From Cheiracanthium punctorium (lineage: Eukaryota; Arthropoda; Arachnida; Araneae; Cheiracanthiidae), in contig JAWZYV010013187.1 in NCBI GenBank assembly GCA_038373885.1, positions 57,141 through 121,140 on the forward strand: 64,000 nt of DNA, written 5' to 3'. Of this stretch, positions 22,100 to 33,538 are shown in pieces. Made by a program: the position numbers and the translations under genes. Below the pieces are notes generated by a model. The model saw only the letters and a program-made list of their open reading frames with translations, was not told the origin of the DNA and did not search any database. Positions within the stretch are counted from its first letter, which is position 1; each line of letters starts with the position of its first letter.

Positions 22100-23640
22100 C
22101 ATCCAAGCAAACGTCCTGGGATTGGTCCTCTCGGCTTTCCCAAGCGTTAGGTGTTAATTGGGCGGCGTGTTTTTTAATAGGCTGTTTCATTTAGTTCTCG
22201 AGAGAAACGGAATGGGTTAATTAGGGAGAGAATTAGAACGTATGGTTTATCTCTTTTCAGAGAACAATCATTTTAATGATTTAGGGTAACATGCCGTACA
22301 TCCGTGTGCCGGCTTTGTATGTAGATATTATTTGCGGCATGTAATGTAAGGATTCGTTGTTAATAGGGTGGGCATATTGCTGATAAACTTCGCTTGCGCG
22401 ATAAAAATAGCGTAACGCGAGGGAGTGTGTTTTGAAAACAGTTCGTGAGCGACTACGGCCTTTGTTTTCATCATGTTCTATATGTATCTTTTTTCTTTAA
22501 CTTACCCCCTCCACCTTACCATAAATTAACGTTTCCAGTAAAATCTCTTTAAATTAACGAGATAATCTTTTTCTTAACGTAGTCTGTTTTCCTACCCTAT
22601 TTTGAACATTTTAAAAAATTTACACTGTGGCTACTTATCTGCAATGAATAAAGGGTCTTACCATCTTTTGGGACATCCTGTGTGTGTATACATTAATGCA
22701 ATTATTATTATTATTTCAGAGGATAGCTATAAGTCATAACGATAGCTGAGAGGAGATCTGCTCTATGATTGTGACACAAATTCCCGTTCAATCAGAAAAT
22801 CATCCACTGCAATTCCAGTCAAGAACCAGTCAAGACTCCCCTTAGTTTAAAATCAGTGGTAAGAAATTTTTTGGAGTTACACTTTCAACATAACTTTTGT
22901 TAAGACGGGTTAAATTTTAATCGAAATGTTCTTATGGTAATTACGTCATTTAGACTGATCCATTGAAAAAGTGCTAGGCTTCAGAGTATGTATTACAAAT
23001 GAAATTTATGATGCTATAATAATAAGCATAACACAAAGTAAAATAGCTTATCTTTAAAAAATAGTTTTGAAAACTGACGCATAAACTATTGCAGAGGAAC
23101 AAATAAAAGGTACATAGTAACCTAAATTACACTTTTATTCATTATCAGAACTTGAGTTTTTTTAAATGCATTTTCTGGTGTAACGTTATTTCTTTTCCTT
23201 GAATGACGCTGTTTCGGAGTTTTAGTGAAGCTCTTTAAAAATTTATAATTATAAAGATCTTGCTATCCTTCATTCAACTGTTAAAGACCTTCATTCTGGG
23301 AATTACTCGAAAAAAATAGCGGTTGTCTCCCATACTAAAGTTTCACGGTGTATAAAAAATGGTGAAAGAAAAAGACTACCTGCAGAGAGATCGCCTGATG
23401 GAGTAGCGAAATTTGTGGTAAAGTCTGCAAGTCGCACATCCTCCACGCTCACGTTTTGCCGATTAGCCAAGTTCGTTAATTACCTTTCGCCTCTTGATAG
23501 ATAAGTTCACGACCCCCGTCTCCCCACCATTAATAGGTTCATCATGGGTTCGCCTATATCTTTCTATGCCGTGAGCCGCGCTCGCCGTGCTCGATATCTT
23601 AATTATTCTCAATCAAAAACACTCGCCCCCCCCCCCCTCC
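22100..23640. other. Mostly unique-looking stretch
   Basis: No gene supported. Blocks at about 22100-22450 and 23400-23600 are less AT-rich and not visibly repeated here; TTAATTA-type words occur (about 22216). A mariner-like terminus lies at 22650-22680. Confidence 0.35.
22650..22680. mobile_element. Orphan mariner-type terminus
   Basis: CTTTTGGGACATCCTGTG resembles a mariner right terminal repeat. No matching left end was found nearby. Confidence 0.4.
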
Positions 23641-23879
23641 TTTCATGAAGGGGACCCAATTGGACTATTCTAATTTCGAAGTATTCCGACTGAGTGATTA
23701 ATTTTCGTCTTCCGAGTATTACAATGATGTTGGGGACAAAGTTACAGCTTTGGAGTATAGGGAGAGCAGTGACGCCTGTTTCTTCTGTGGTTGAATTGAA
23801 GCCATAACTTGAATAAAACTCTATTATAAATAGCCAAATGCCCCGCCATGGACGTGTGGATAAGCCACTGAACGTGCTA

Positions 23880-24030
23880 GTCGGCTGAAGTGTGACAATC
23901 TCGTGTTCGCGGGACTACCGCGCGGTTGTCGAACCAGCAGTCTGCAGTTCTGGTCGGTTTTCTCCACGTGTAACGTGAATACGCGTTAGAACCCCCTAAA
24001 AAGTCCTCCGACCAACCCCCCCCCCACATA
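23880..24030 (+). mobile_element. SINE copy, S1-related, diverged head
   Basis: The 3' half (GTTAGAACCCCCTAAAAAGTC) matches S1. The 5' half, with CGCGCGGTTGTCGAACCAG, matches the inverted copy at 57065-57200. Confidence 0.65.
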
Positions 24031-24342
24031 GGCAGACGCCCCTTATATAGGTTTGCTATCACACAAAACATAAATCGTCAAGTTGGCGAATTTAAATTTC
24101 TTGTAGTAAGAAATTTTAGAGGGGGAAAGTCTGTTATTGAGTTTAAGTATCTAGGTATAGAAATGTGTTCATTGCATGTTTTCCATTTCTTTTTTTTTTT
24201 TTTCCTTAATGATTAGAGTGAAGAAAAAGTGAGATTTCTACTCACTTTTCAACGTTTTAACTTCTCACTTATTTAAAAATTTTAGTCAGCTGACTCCATC
24301 TCCAACCACTGCCTATAACAGACCCAAAGTTTTAAAGCGCGT

Positions 24343-24655
24343 TTAAAAGAAATGAATAGGCAATTTAGAAATTATTATAATCCCTTTATCCTTCAAAGTA
24401 ATCTCCATTATTTTCCAGCACCTTCCGTCATCGGTTTGGTTTGGTAGTGCACGCATGCCAGCAGAGTAGAAGAATTCATCTTTTGATGCGAGAAAGTCAT
24501 CAACAGATTTTCGCAATTCGCCCACTTTGGGGACAGCATAATTCATCGACCGAAATAGATGATAGTCCGAAGGGGCTATGCCAGCGCCGGGTGTTCCAAA
24601 ACTACCCAGCCAAACTTTTCCAATGTGTCTTCGACTAGTTTTGTAACATGTGGCT
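24343..24655 (-). pseudogene. Mariner transposase C-terminal relic
   Basis: The minus strand encodes a decayed mariner C-terminus: HVTKLVEDTLEKFGW, then APSDYHLFRSM, then a stretch with DDGRCW. Frame shifts are needed to connect these parts. The matching relic starts head-to-head on the plus strand at 24656. The relic is truncated before the HDN catalytic motif. Confidence 0.8.
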
Positions 24656-25012
24656 TTTGGGATACGAAGGGTGTACTGTGCTACAAACTAGTAGAGCCCG
24701 GTGAAAGTGTAACTGTTGAACGCTGCAAACAACAATTGCTGCGACTGAAGTAGGAAATCGATCGTAAACGTCTATTTACTGGCAAAGTTTTGCAGATTGT
24801 CAATTTGCTCCATGATAATGCATGTCCTCATGTTGCAAAAACCGATCAATGACACGTAAGTAAAGTTTGGCTAGCACGTTTTGGAGCACGCCACGTATAG
24901 CCTTGACGTAGCCTCTTCGGACTCTGATCTATTTCGGTAAATGCACAATTCCTTGTCTTCTGTAAACTTCCCCAAAGTGGAAGAAATAGGAAAATCTATT
25001 GATGACTTCATC

Positions 25013-25173
25013 TAGGGATGGACGCGAGACAAAAACAGTTGTCTCTCAAAACTGCCAAATGCTTTGTCTCGGCTCGCAAAATACCAATATCATAATGTTA
25101 AAAATGTTTGTCTCGTCTCGCAAAAAAGCTGTATATCTCGTCTCGCAAAAAAATCGTCTCTCATCCATTTCTA
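25013..25173. mobile_element. hAT MITE, GAGACGAGAC family, inside mariner relic
   Basis: Begins TAGGGATGGACGCGAGAC and ends with a decayed inverted copy. The TSD is not readable. It interrupts the relic where the inverted paralogue is continuous. Confidence 0.8.
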
Positions 25174-25246
25174 AATTGCCTCAAAAGATGGATGCTTCTA
25201 AGCTGCTGGCGTCCGTGCACATGACCGATGGTGGAAGGAAGGTGCT

Positions 25247-25374
25247 TAGGGATGGACTGCGAGACGAGACAGGCACATTTTACATTGATATATGGATTTT
25301 TGCGAGACGAGACATATCTTTTCAGCGATTTTACCAGACGAGACAGCCTATTTTTCATCTCGCGTCCATCCCTA
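25247..25374. mobile_element. hAT MITE, GAGACGAGAC family, with empty-site proof
   Basis: Ends TAGGGATGG and CCATCCCTA, flanked by AAGGTGCT and AAGATGCT (7 of 8). The inverted mariner paralogue retains the unoccupied site GAAGGTGCTGGAAAATA, so the insertion and its 8-bp duplication can be read directly. 128 bp. Confidence 0.9.
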
Positions 25375-25540
25375 AAGATGCTGGAAAAATAATGGAAATT
25401 ACTTTGACGAATAAAGGTATTATTATAAGTTCTAAATTAAAGTCATTTCTTTGACACTCGCTTTAAAACTTATTACTAGACCCAATATATAGTCAACTTT
25501 TCTACAGTAGATATTTTAAACTTTCTTTAACTTTTCCTCA

Positions 25541-25738
25541 TAAATTCTTATTCGTTTTTCACTTGACTTGTGGATCTGCATGCATTATTTGACCGAAAAA
25601 AACTCTAACAGATTAAAGTAAAAAGCTTTGTTCCTCCTAAATTCTTATTCGTTTTTCACTTGACTTGTGGATCTGCAAACATTATTTGACCGAAAAAATC
25701 TCCTAACTCTAACAGATTAAAGTGAAAAGCTTTGTGTC
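25541..25738 (+). repeat. Recent tandem duplication, period 97 bp
   Basis: Two almost identical copies start at 25541 and 25638. The second has a small insertion (TCTCCTAA). High identity implies a young duplication. Confidence 0.9.
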
Positions 25739-26643
25739 CTTTTAAAAAGGAAAATAAAATGCAATCTCAGTTAAAATAAAACTTGTCTCATAATTGAGGT
25801 CCCACCTGTTGGTTCTCCTACAGCATTTAAAATCAGATTTAATGTGTTTTGTTGTATTGAAAATCCTTTAACTACAGGATGCTTTATTGAAATCACATAT
25901 TTTTTTTTAACTAATGCAAAATAAAATAAATGCCACATTCGCATTTTTATCTGTATATTTTCCCCCAGATTTCTTCTGTAGATTCGTATTCTTCGGAAAT
26001 AATTTTCATGAAGATTTGATTAATCATTTAACATGTGTGTACCAGTATTCTTGGTATCAATAATAATCTGTACATTCCCACTTCCCGATAGCGGAAGTTC
26101 CATTTTCAAAGAGCCTTAGTAGATTAACTAATTTGCTAAAAATTTTCCATTCACTACTGACTTTATGTAAGTTTGTAATTACCCATAAACTGAATTTTCA
26201 TTCACAAAAACTTATAATCATTTTAGATTTTTTTTCTTGTGCATTATATTTAACTTTCATATATGTATATTTAAGATATTAAGAACGCAGAAAAATAAAT
26301 TGTTAGAATATTTTTTTCTGCATTAAAACTGTCAAGTAAACTCGTATTTGATCAACGTTCTTAGAGAAATAGAGTTTGATGTATTTCATTTTACTTACAT
26401 TGAATCTGTATTGCATTCTTTTCTGATGTAAAATATTATTGGATCAATATCATGTAATTTTATTTCATGCATGAATTATAAAATCTTTTCTCACCTTTAT
26501 AATAGCTAAGAAAAGGCACCGAAATCATCAAATGTAGATGATGACATCAGAAAAAGTTTTTTTTAACTATTAAAAAAACTAAACTGTGTGTACTTTTACA
26601 TAAACAAAAAAAATTATATTAAATATAATATTTAAAATAAAAA

Positions 26644-26649
26644 TTTATT
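26644..26649 (-). terminator. Candidate polyadenylation signal
   Basis: AATAAA on the minus strand about 11 bases after the TAG at 26663-26661, in the position expected for a gene with a very short 3' UTR. Confidence 0.45.
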
Positions 26650-26660
26650 GAAATTAAAGA

Positions 26661-27092
26661 CTACATAATAAACAGAGCAATGCCACCAATCGCTCTGTTC
26701 ATATATTGCGCATCTATTTCCAGATCCAGAAGTTTTCCTCCCTCATGCCTTAAAAATTCTTCAACAGTCTCAAAGCAAGTTGTGAGTGGGGGTTGAAGAA
26801 ATACATTATTACAGATAACAGCGTCAGAACAATGAACGAAAGACAAAATAAAACAAAAAAACTGTTGCATCTTGGGAGGGCACCACAGTCACACCAAGGA
26901 TGACATCTTAATTCTAAGGATCGATAATTTGCTCGTCAAGAGTGTGGTTTTTTGAGCAGCCTGTGGCAACATGCCGCATCTGTGGTAGAATTGTGAGTTG
27001 GCTATTCTGGAGGCATCTCCTTCAAGAGCTGGATTCGGAAAAGCTTCAATTTCATCGCACGCCTTGTCATTTAGCAGACAATTCGTCTTAAA
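26661..27092 (-). CDS. Candidate terminal exon region of an unrecognised host gene (single in-frame stop)
   Basis: A good acceptor (pyrimidine tract ending TTCTTCAG) precedes 27092. From there a minus-strand frame of 67 codons reads with non-repetitive, protein-like composition and several Cys (NCLLNDKACDEIEAFPNPAL; YHRCGMLPQAAQ) to a TGA at 26891-26889. The same frame then continues 75 codons to TAG at 26661, with a hydrophobic stretch (MQQFFCFILSFV) and further Cys (TTCFETVEEFLRHEGGKLLD). AATAAA follows at once. It could be two exons with a short intron over the TGA, a terminal exon ending at the TGA, or a pseudogene. I recognise no family; it may be secreted. Upstream exons were not found. 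Confidence 0.4.
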
Positions 27093-27215
27093 CTGAAGAA
27101 GGAAGAAACGAAAGAAAGTTGAGGCAAGGTTTTTCAGAGCTGCTTACCTGAAATATTAAAAAAAAAGCGATTTTTTTCTCAGATTGTTTCTTGTTCAACA
27201 TGCATTTTCATACGG

Positions 27216-27541
27216 CAGCGGTTCTCAACCTTTTTAACGACGCCGCCCCCCCCCCAACAAGCCCGTTGCAACAAATGCTAACTTACGGTGGCGCCCTCCC
27301 CTCACATTTTTCAGCATACACTCAGTTTTTTAATCGTTAACAATGAACATTTAGTCGAATGTTATCAGTAGAGTTTGAACATTTTAAGCGAAAATCGATA
27401 TATTTTTGAGTAAAAATGAGACTAAATAAGATTATTTTTTTAAAAACATGCATCACTACTTGCTCTTTGGTTTTTCTCTCGCCCCCCCCCCCTGCAAACG
27501 CGGTCCCTTGGGGGTCGCGCCCCACAGGTTGAGAAACGCTA
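27216..27541. mobile_element. hAT element with perfect 8-bp TSD
   Basis: Ends CAGCGGTTCTCAACC and GGTTGAGAAACGCTA, flanked by exact TCATACGG (27208-27215 and 27542-27549). C tracts lie inside both ends. 326 bp, no transposase. Confidence 0.92.
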
Positions 27542-27779
27542 TCATACGGGATAAATTAAGAATTAGAAAACATAACCTTGATTGGATAAAGTGAAATTTA
27601 ATCTGAAATCTCACTACCAGAAGTGCGTCCTATAAATCTGTTTATACGACTTTTGATTATCCTTGGAAAAACATCACAAAGTATCCAAAATATATTCATA
27701 ATAGATCCAGTAGCAATCCAATTTCAGACAATAATCATAGTTATAAAGTAATAATAATAAGAAGAAACATTCAACTGTA

Positions 27780-28005
27780 GTGCTGTTTCCCAACCACTTG
27801 CACCCGGGTTCCGGTCCACGTATATCAATATATTAAAAAATAATCAGCATCAAGTATCGTTCTAACAAAAAAATTATATTTCTATAACAGTTGATTTAAT
27901 AAATAAAATTATGTTTTTATAATAATTATTATTGTTGGCTGATGCTGGTCCGCAAAATATTTTTTGATTTTCGGTCTGCAGATGGGAAAAGGTTGGGAAA
28001 CACTG
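27780..28005. mobile_element. hAT MITE, GGTTGGGAAACACTG ends
   Basis: The left end has TTTCCCAACCACTTG and the right end GGTTGGGAAACACTG. Flanking 8-mers are partly similar (CAACTGTA, CATCTACA). Internal GGTCCGCAAAA and CGGTCTGCAG fit the same class. Confidence 0.65.
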
Positions 28006-28248
28006 CATCTACAGTATTTTACTTTCATACACACTTTTAAAACATCTGGACAAAAGGAGCTGAAATAGCTGAAATGACTAAAACAGCCAAAGAGCAAAAT
28101 CATCTTATTTATTCTCTTTTTTACTCCAAAGCATTACTTTCGCTTAAAACATTAGCGTTAACATTATTTTGTAGAATAGGCGACTCAATGCTCATTGTTG
28201 AAGAGTATAAGACTTTATGTATTGTGAGGAAGGTGGGGGAGGGGGGCG

Positions 28249-28326
28249 GCATTCCAAGTTATTCTTTGTTGCGGATACGCAACAAAGGATATCTTAAGTT
28301 TGGATAAAAGGTTTGGAACCACTGCA
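28249..28326 (+). repeat. hAT right-end fragment with hairpin
   Basis: CTTTGTTGCG and CGCAACAAAG form perfect arms around GATA, extended by CCAAGTTA and its near complement. GGTTTGGAACCACTGCA then resembles the right end of the neighbouring hAT MITE. Confidence 0.5.
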
Positions 28327-28837
28327 TTAGATAATAACAATTTATCAGGTACATATAGATGTTTAAGGTATCAAATTAGTGATTTATCTACGAATGTTGT
28401 GTTACACTTATTTAAGGTTAGGGGGCTATCCTTAAAACAACGTAACGCGAAAATTCAAATCTGTAAGTTTTTCATTTTATTTTTTAAATACTTCATTGTC
28501 TGGGGGTATCTCTTCAGCCGGGGATCCCCGCACTGCGCGGGTTGTGAGGGATTATGGTATGCCCTTGGTTATGTCCTGGACTCTTGCAGAATCCCAAATT
28601 CATGAGATGTCATCAGTGAAATTTTACAAAATTTTAAATCCATTCGGAAAGTACCTATTAGCATATATTTTGAGCATTACTTATTGCAATTAATTTGTTT
28701 TGGTTAAATCACGAAAATGGCATTTAGAAACTTCGATTTTAAAATTAAATTTCACATTCCGAAACCCAACTTTTTGGTTTAACCAAATCGAGAGATCCGG
28801 GAAATACCCCGAATCTCCATGTGATTTTACCAACGCA

Positions 28838-28928
28838 GGCCGGCAGGGTTGTGTAGTGACGTGAGAACTGTTCTACCACACCTCTAGTCCGTTTCGATTC
28901 CCGGCATGGACTTAGAGAAAAAAAAAAT
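28838..28928 (+). mobile_element. tRNA-derived SINE, S2 family
   Basis: GTGTAGTGACGTGAGAACTG and a TTCGATTCCCGGCATG B-box region, ending in an A tract. The inverted relative at 56640-56722 shares TTCTACCACACCT and the B box. Confidence 0.7.
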
Positions 28929-30443
28929 AGAAATGCAGCCAAGTGTAGTTAGTTTTGATTTAGCATAAATGACGATTCATTAAGGACTTTTTCAATAATG
29001 CTTCGTGGATGCTTGCTGGTATGTTAGAAAGTATATTTACAAATGCAACCTATTGTCATTCTAATGCAAAAATGGTGATAAAACTTTTGGAAACGACAAG
29101 TCTCTAAACATGGCGAATTTTAGAGACCTGAAATTAAGACTGCTCAAACTATTTCAAAATACGACAACGTAAATTACAAATTTGACGGTATTCCATTTGG
29201 AGGTTTAGTTTTCTTGCATAACAGAGTAATAAGTCTTCAGAATCTTGAAAAAGGCACTTAGAAATTGAACAAACATCTGTGGAACTTTTTAATGTTTAAC
29301 AAATTCCACTGCAATTAATTATCTGAAATTGAAATTCTAAACTGCAGCTGATGAATGTGTCAGTCTCGATTTATTGTACCAAATGAAAAATTGTGTAATA
29401 ACTTTATGTGTCAAAAAATCTCTAGAAAATAGTTCCAAGAAATATAGAAGCATCAACTTGAATTCATATTGCCTTTTCTCTGTGTAAGCAGTGTTTTGAT
29501 TTTTACATGCAATAAACAAGTGTTTGCACGCTGGTTTTAATAGTCAAAACAAAATGAGCAATTTTATACATGAATTGAATTATATAATAAGAATTCAGAA
29601 GTTTGTACTGAAATGAACCATGCATCTATATTTATGGATTTAAGAAGCCTGAAAAAACGATATACATTCAGAATCTATGGCATTTCAGGAATACGCGTAA
29701 AAGGAATATCCCCATACAAAAACCCTTAACGGATTAAAAGTTTGTGACGCAGCATTTAACTTTATAGCTATATGAATTTTAAATATGGGTTTTAAAAATA
29801 ATAATATAAAATTTTGAGTGACGCCCTGGTGTGACTTTGTAAGATTTGTTTTTAAATTCCATTACAATTACTTTTGTTTTATTTTCTATAAAGACATTTT
29901 ACACATTAAAGCAATGCTTTTAATTATCAAGTACACTGACAAATATATCATCACACTTTCACTGAGCCTATATTATGTGTTCAAATGAATTTATTTCAAT
30001 AATTTAATTAATCTTTTGCGTCACGCTATCCAAAGGGTCAAGCAAAATTTGCAGTAACACACTATGCAGTAATACACTTAGTAAGACACTATGCATTTGA
30101 ATACATTTCACATGATTTGGAAACTATGACATACAAATTTTTAACCCGTTACGGGCTTTGGTATGGAGATGTTACTTTTTAGATCAGAAGGTAATAAAAA
30201 GTAAATAAAAGTAAAACCAGTCAAATATTTCGTTTGCCGCTTAATATGAAACGAAAGCAATGAAAATCTGTATCATTTCATGAATTATAAACGAAGAGTT
30301 AAGCTGTAATTGCTTAGAAAATTAAATATTTTTCTTTTTTTTATCAAAAGCAAAATGTAACTTCTTTTTCATAATGAACACTTGAACATTAGGTTGGCAA
30401 TGTGGGTCCCGGGAGATAAAAGTTTATAAATTTTGAAGCCTTA
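28929..30443. other. Unannotated AT-rich stretch
   Basis: No element ends or gene-like frames that I can support. Confidence 0.5.
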
Positions 30444-31944
30444 TCTATAATAATAAAAATGAATGTTTGTAAATCTGTCTGTCTGTATGTGTGCGGTCTC
30501 CAGACAAACCTACTGCACGCAGAACTCTGAAAATTTGAATAAGCCCATGAGTCCGATAATGTGCACCTGAGAATCAGAATTTTAAAATTTTAATTACTTT
30601 TTTAATTATTAATTAAAAACCGTTTTCAGAATGCCATGCTCGGCGAGTTTCGCCAGCATGATACTGTGAAACAAAATCGCATGCATTGGAAAACATGAAA
30701 TGGCACGGAAATTTAGTCAGTTTTGCGCCAATCTATATCAATAAAAATGAATGTCTGAAAATCTGCATGCGTGCGATGTCCAGAAAAAACTACTGGACGC
30801 AGAACTCTGAAAATTCGAACATATGAGCCCATTCCTTCGGTAATGTACACCTGAGGCTCAGAATTTTGAAATTTTAATTACTTTTTAAATTATTAATTAA
30901 AAACCGATTTTAGATCTTCATGTTTGGCGAACTTTGGCCTCATGAAAAGATTTATGCTTGAAGTGGTAACCGCAAAAGTAAAAAACCGTTTTTTACGTTG
31001 CCATGCTTGGCGAGTTTCGCCCGAATGCTACTATAAAACAAATCGTTTGCATTTGAGAAGCATGGCACGAAAATTTCATCAGGTTTACGCCAAATCTATC
31101 TATCTCTATAACAATAAAAATGAATGTTTGTAAATCTGTCTGTGTGCGGTCTCCAGACAAATCTACTGCACACAGAACTCTGAAAATTTGAATGCCCATG
31201 AATGCCGATAATGTGCACCTGAGAATCAAATTTTTAAAATTTTAATTACTTTTTTTAATTATTAATTAAAAACCGTTCTAAAACGGAAATTTTCTTACCC
31301 TGTGTTACGAATTTTGGGAGCAACCCGCTGTTCTGGGGTTTAAAATAGTTTAAAATTCCTATTCTATGCGTTAAATAGTTAAATTTTGCTTTTTGTTGCA
31401 TTGATATGTAATGTTCTGGAAATCTCGGGTTCTATGGGTCGTAGGTCTTCGGAAACCGAATTTTTAGGGACTTATTTTTGGCTCCAATTTTGGCGATATT
31501 TCGCCAAAACTCGCCAAGTTTGACGATTTTTCTGTCATTTGGCGCGTTTTTCCTAATGGGACCTTTTCATGAAATTTTTTATGGTACTTTTTATGGTATT
31601 TAATACGTTTAATGACCTGACATTTCCTAATTTTAAGAAATTTAAATTGAAAATTGTGGATTTTACAAGATAATTTGCTTAATTGGATGAAATATTTAAT
31701 AACTCCAGCAAGTTTAATGCAAATTACACGATATTTCTGGGGTAAATATGTGACGGCCACGGCAGTGAGTTGTCTTTAGTGGTGCGTTTGTAAGTACGTA
31801 TCTGAAACTCTGGAACCATTATCTGGACATTCTGTTATGCAATTGCGGCCTAGAGTACTAATCTGGAGTTGCAGTTTACATGTCAGATTTTGTAAATCGC
31901 ATAATTTAAGGGGTTCACGGGCAACGCCGTGCGGGACTGCTAGT
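30444..31944 (+). mobile_element. Non-autonomous Helitron-like element
   Basis: Starts TC after an A (A|TCTATAATAATAAAAATG). It ends CTAGT at 31940-31944 after a short hairpin (CACGG...CCGTG) in GGGCAACGCCGTGCGGGAC, a typical Helitron 3' end. The 5' motif TAAAAATGAATGTNTG and the GAACTCTGAAAATT block occur three times (near 30450, 30740, 31115). No Rep/helicase coding. It carries a Gypsy-type LTR fragment at 31304. Confidence 0.75.
31304..31570 (+). mobile_element. Gypsy-like LTR 5' fragment inside the Helitron
   Basis: Begins TGTTACGAATTTTGGGAG and follows the LTR at 33539 for about 265 bp (shared CCCGCTGTTCTGGGG, TTGGCGATATTTCGCCAAAA), with an internal deletion. Confidence 0.65.
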
Positions 31945-33535
31945 AATATATAAGAATGATAGCTTATACTTTAGCATGATCATATTTTATTTCAGAGACC
32001 GTGTTTTTCGAGATCTATGGCCACATATATGATCCTAAAAAAACAAGCTTAAAACAATATTAAAGTTATTTCTAGTGCGATAATTTTCTTTAAAAAAATG
32101 ATGGCACTAAAATCAATTTTGAAACAAAACGATGTGGGAGCTCTAAGAATCTTGGTTTTTAATCTGTAAATAAATTTTTTAAGCATAAAATTGTATACAT
32201 TTCTTATTCTACCATTTGCTTTAACTAATCCCATTTTTTAATCCAACCAGAAATAAGTTTATTAATGTTTACTGTATAAAATCATAAACTGGCTGCTGCT
32301 GCTAACAACATAAGCGTGGCGTATAACTCCTCCACACAAACCGGTTGGCCATGTCTAATCGCCGCTCAATTGAAGTTGTTCCAGCATTAATACGCGCGAT
32401 AAATAGTACTATCTGTAAAGTGGATTAAATTTAAAAAAAAAATAGTTTTTTCTATAAACCGGCGACTTTACTCTTCGATTTTAACACCGATTAAAAGCAT
32501 ATTTTAATTTTTTAAAAATCTTTAGAGCGGATTTCGAGAAAAAGTTGGACACCGAAAATTCTCCCAAGTACGTTTATATATAAGTGCCATTGTTGGTTGG
32601 TAGGTTGTTTGGTTGGTGTAGGCAGCGTCACTCGTAGAACTGTCGTTCTCCATGATCATGTTTAATGTTTATTAAATAATGTATGCAGCAGCAGAAATCA
32701 TAGCGCTTTAAGCTACAGGAAAGGTACCTTTTATAATATGGAATCTCAACATTGATAAATAGCAAATCTTAATTAATATAAATGCATTCTAGTTTTTTTT
32801 TTTGGGGGGGGGGATAAAGTGGTGTTGAGCTAAGAGAAAAGCGCATCAGAATTACCTCGAGAAAGATATTTTAATCGAACAAAAAGCAATATGTGTAATG
32901 GACGTCGTGGAAAGGTATTAAAATAGTACTTACTGCATTTATATATACAATTTAGAATATAGGTATCTTTGTACGACATAAAGGCGACACATACAGTTAA
33001 CGCAAGAAATCACAAACCACATTTCATAGATCAAGTGAGTCAGTGGAAAGACGAAGAATAAATTAAAGTAAAGACTTAATTTAAAAAGGTGGGTGAAAAA
33101 AATTTATGCACAAAAATACGTGGTCAGCACTACATCGATCTTCTCGAAACAAAAGTAACATTTTATTTTCGCAAAATCATGCGCCAAAAAGTATAAAAAC
33201 AGATTAATTTTCTAATACTTTGTGCGTAGGACAGCACTGTTTACAAACGGCGGACTAAACCCAGACCCGAGGTCGTCTTCAAGTTTATGACCTCCTTTTC
33301 AGATTGTATTTTTTAAACCGAAAATCCCATTTTAAAGCTAATATTCACGACTGATAATAAATCGGGAGAAAATCTATTATAAATAAGCTTTTTTTTTTCA
33401 TATTGCTATTGCACTCCTCCTCTTAAGGAACGCTTACAATTTTGGTAAAATCAAAAATACCCTGCTTTGACTGACGAATTAGTTCACGAGAAACTATAAC
33501 TTATTTTGTTTTTGCTGTTACCGGCAAGTCCAAAG
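31945..33535. other. Unannotated AT-rich stretch
   Basis: No supported gene. A T-tract/G-tract junction occurs at about 32792-32813. Confidence 0.5.
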
Positions 33536-33538
33536 CAT

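Larger units (their letters stand above)
24656..25445 (+). pseudogene. Mariner transposase relic interrupted by two MITEs
   Basis: Starts at the WDTKGV motif (about 24658). HDNACPHVAKT near 24811 corresponds to HDNARPH around the second catalytic Asp of DD34D mariner transposases. Stops and frameshifts follow. The C-terminal part continues to about 25440, matching the minus-strand relic at 24343-24540, but is split by hAT MITEs at 25013-25173 and 25247-25374. Non-functional. Confidence 0.85.
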
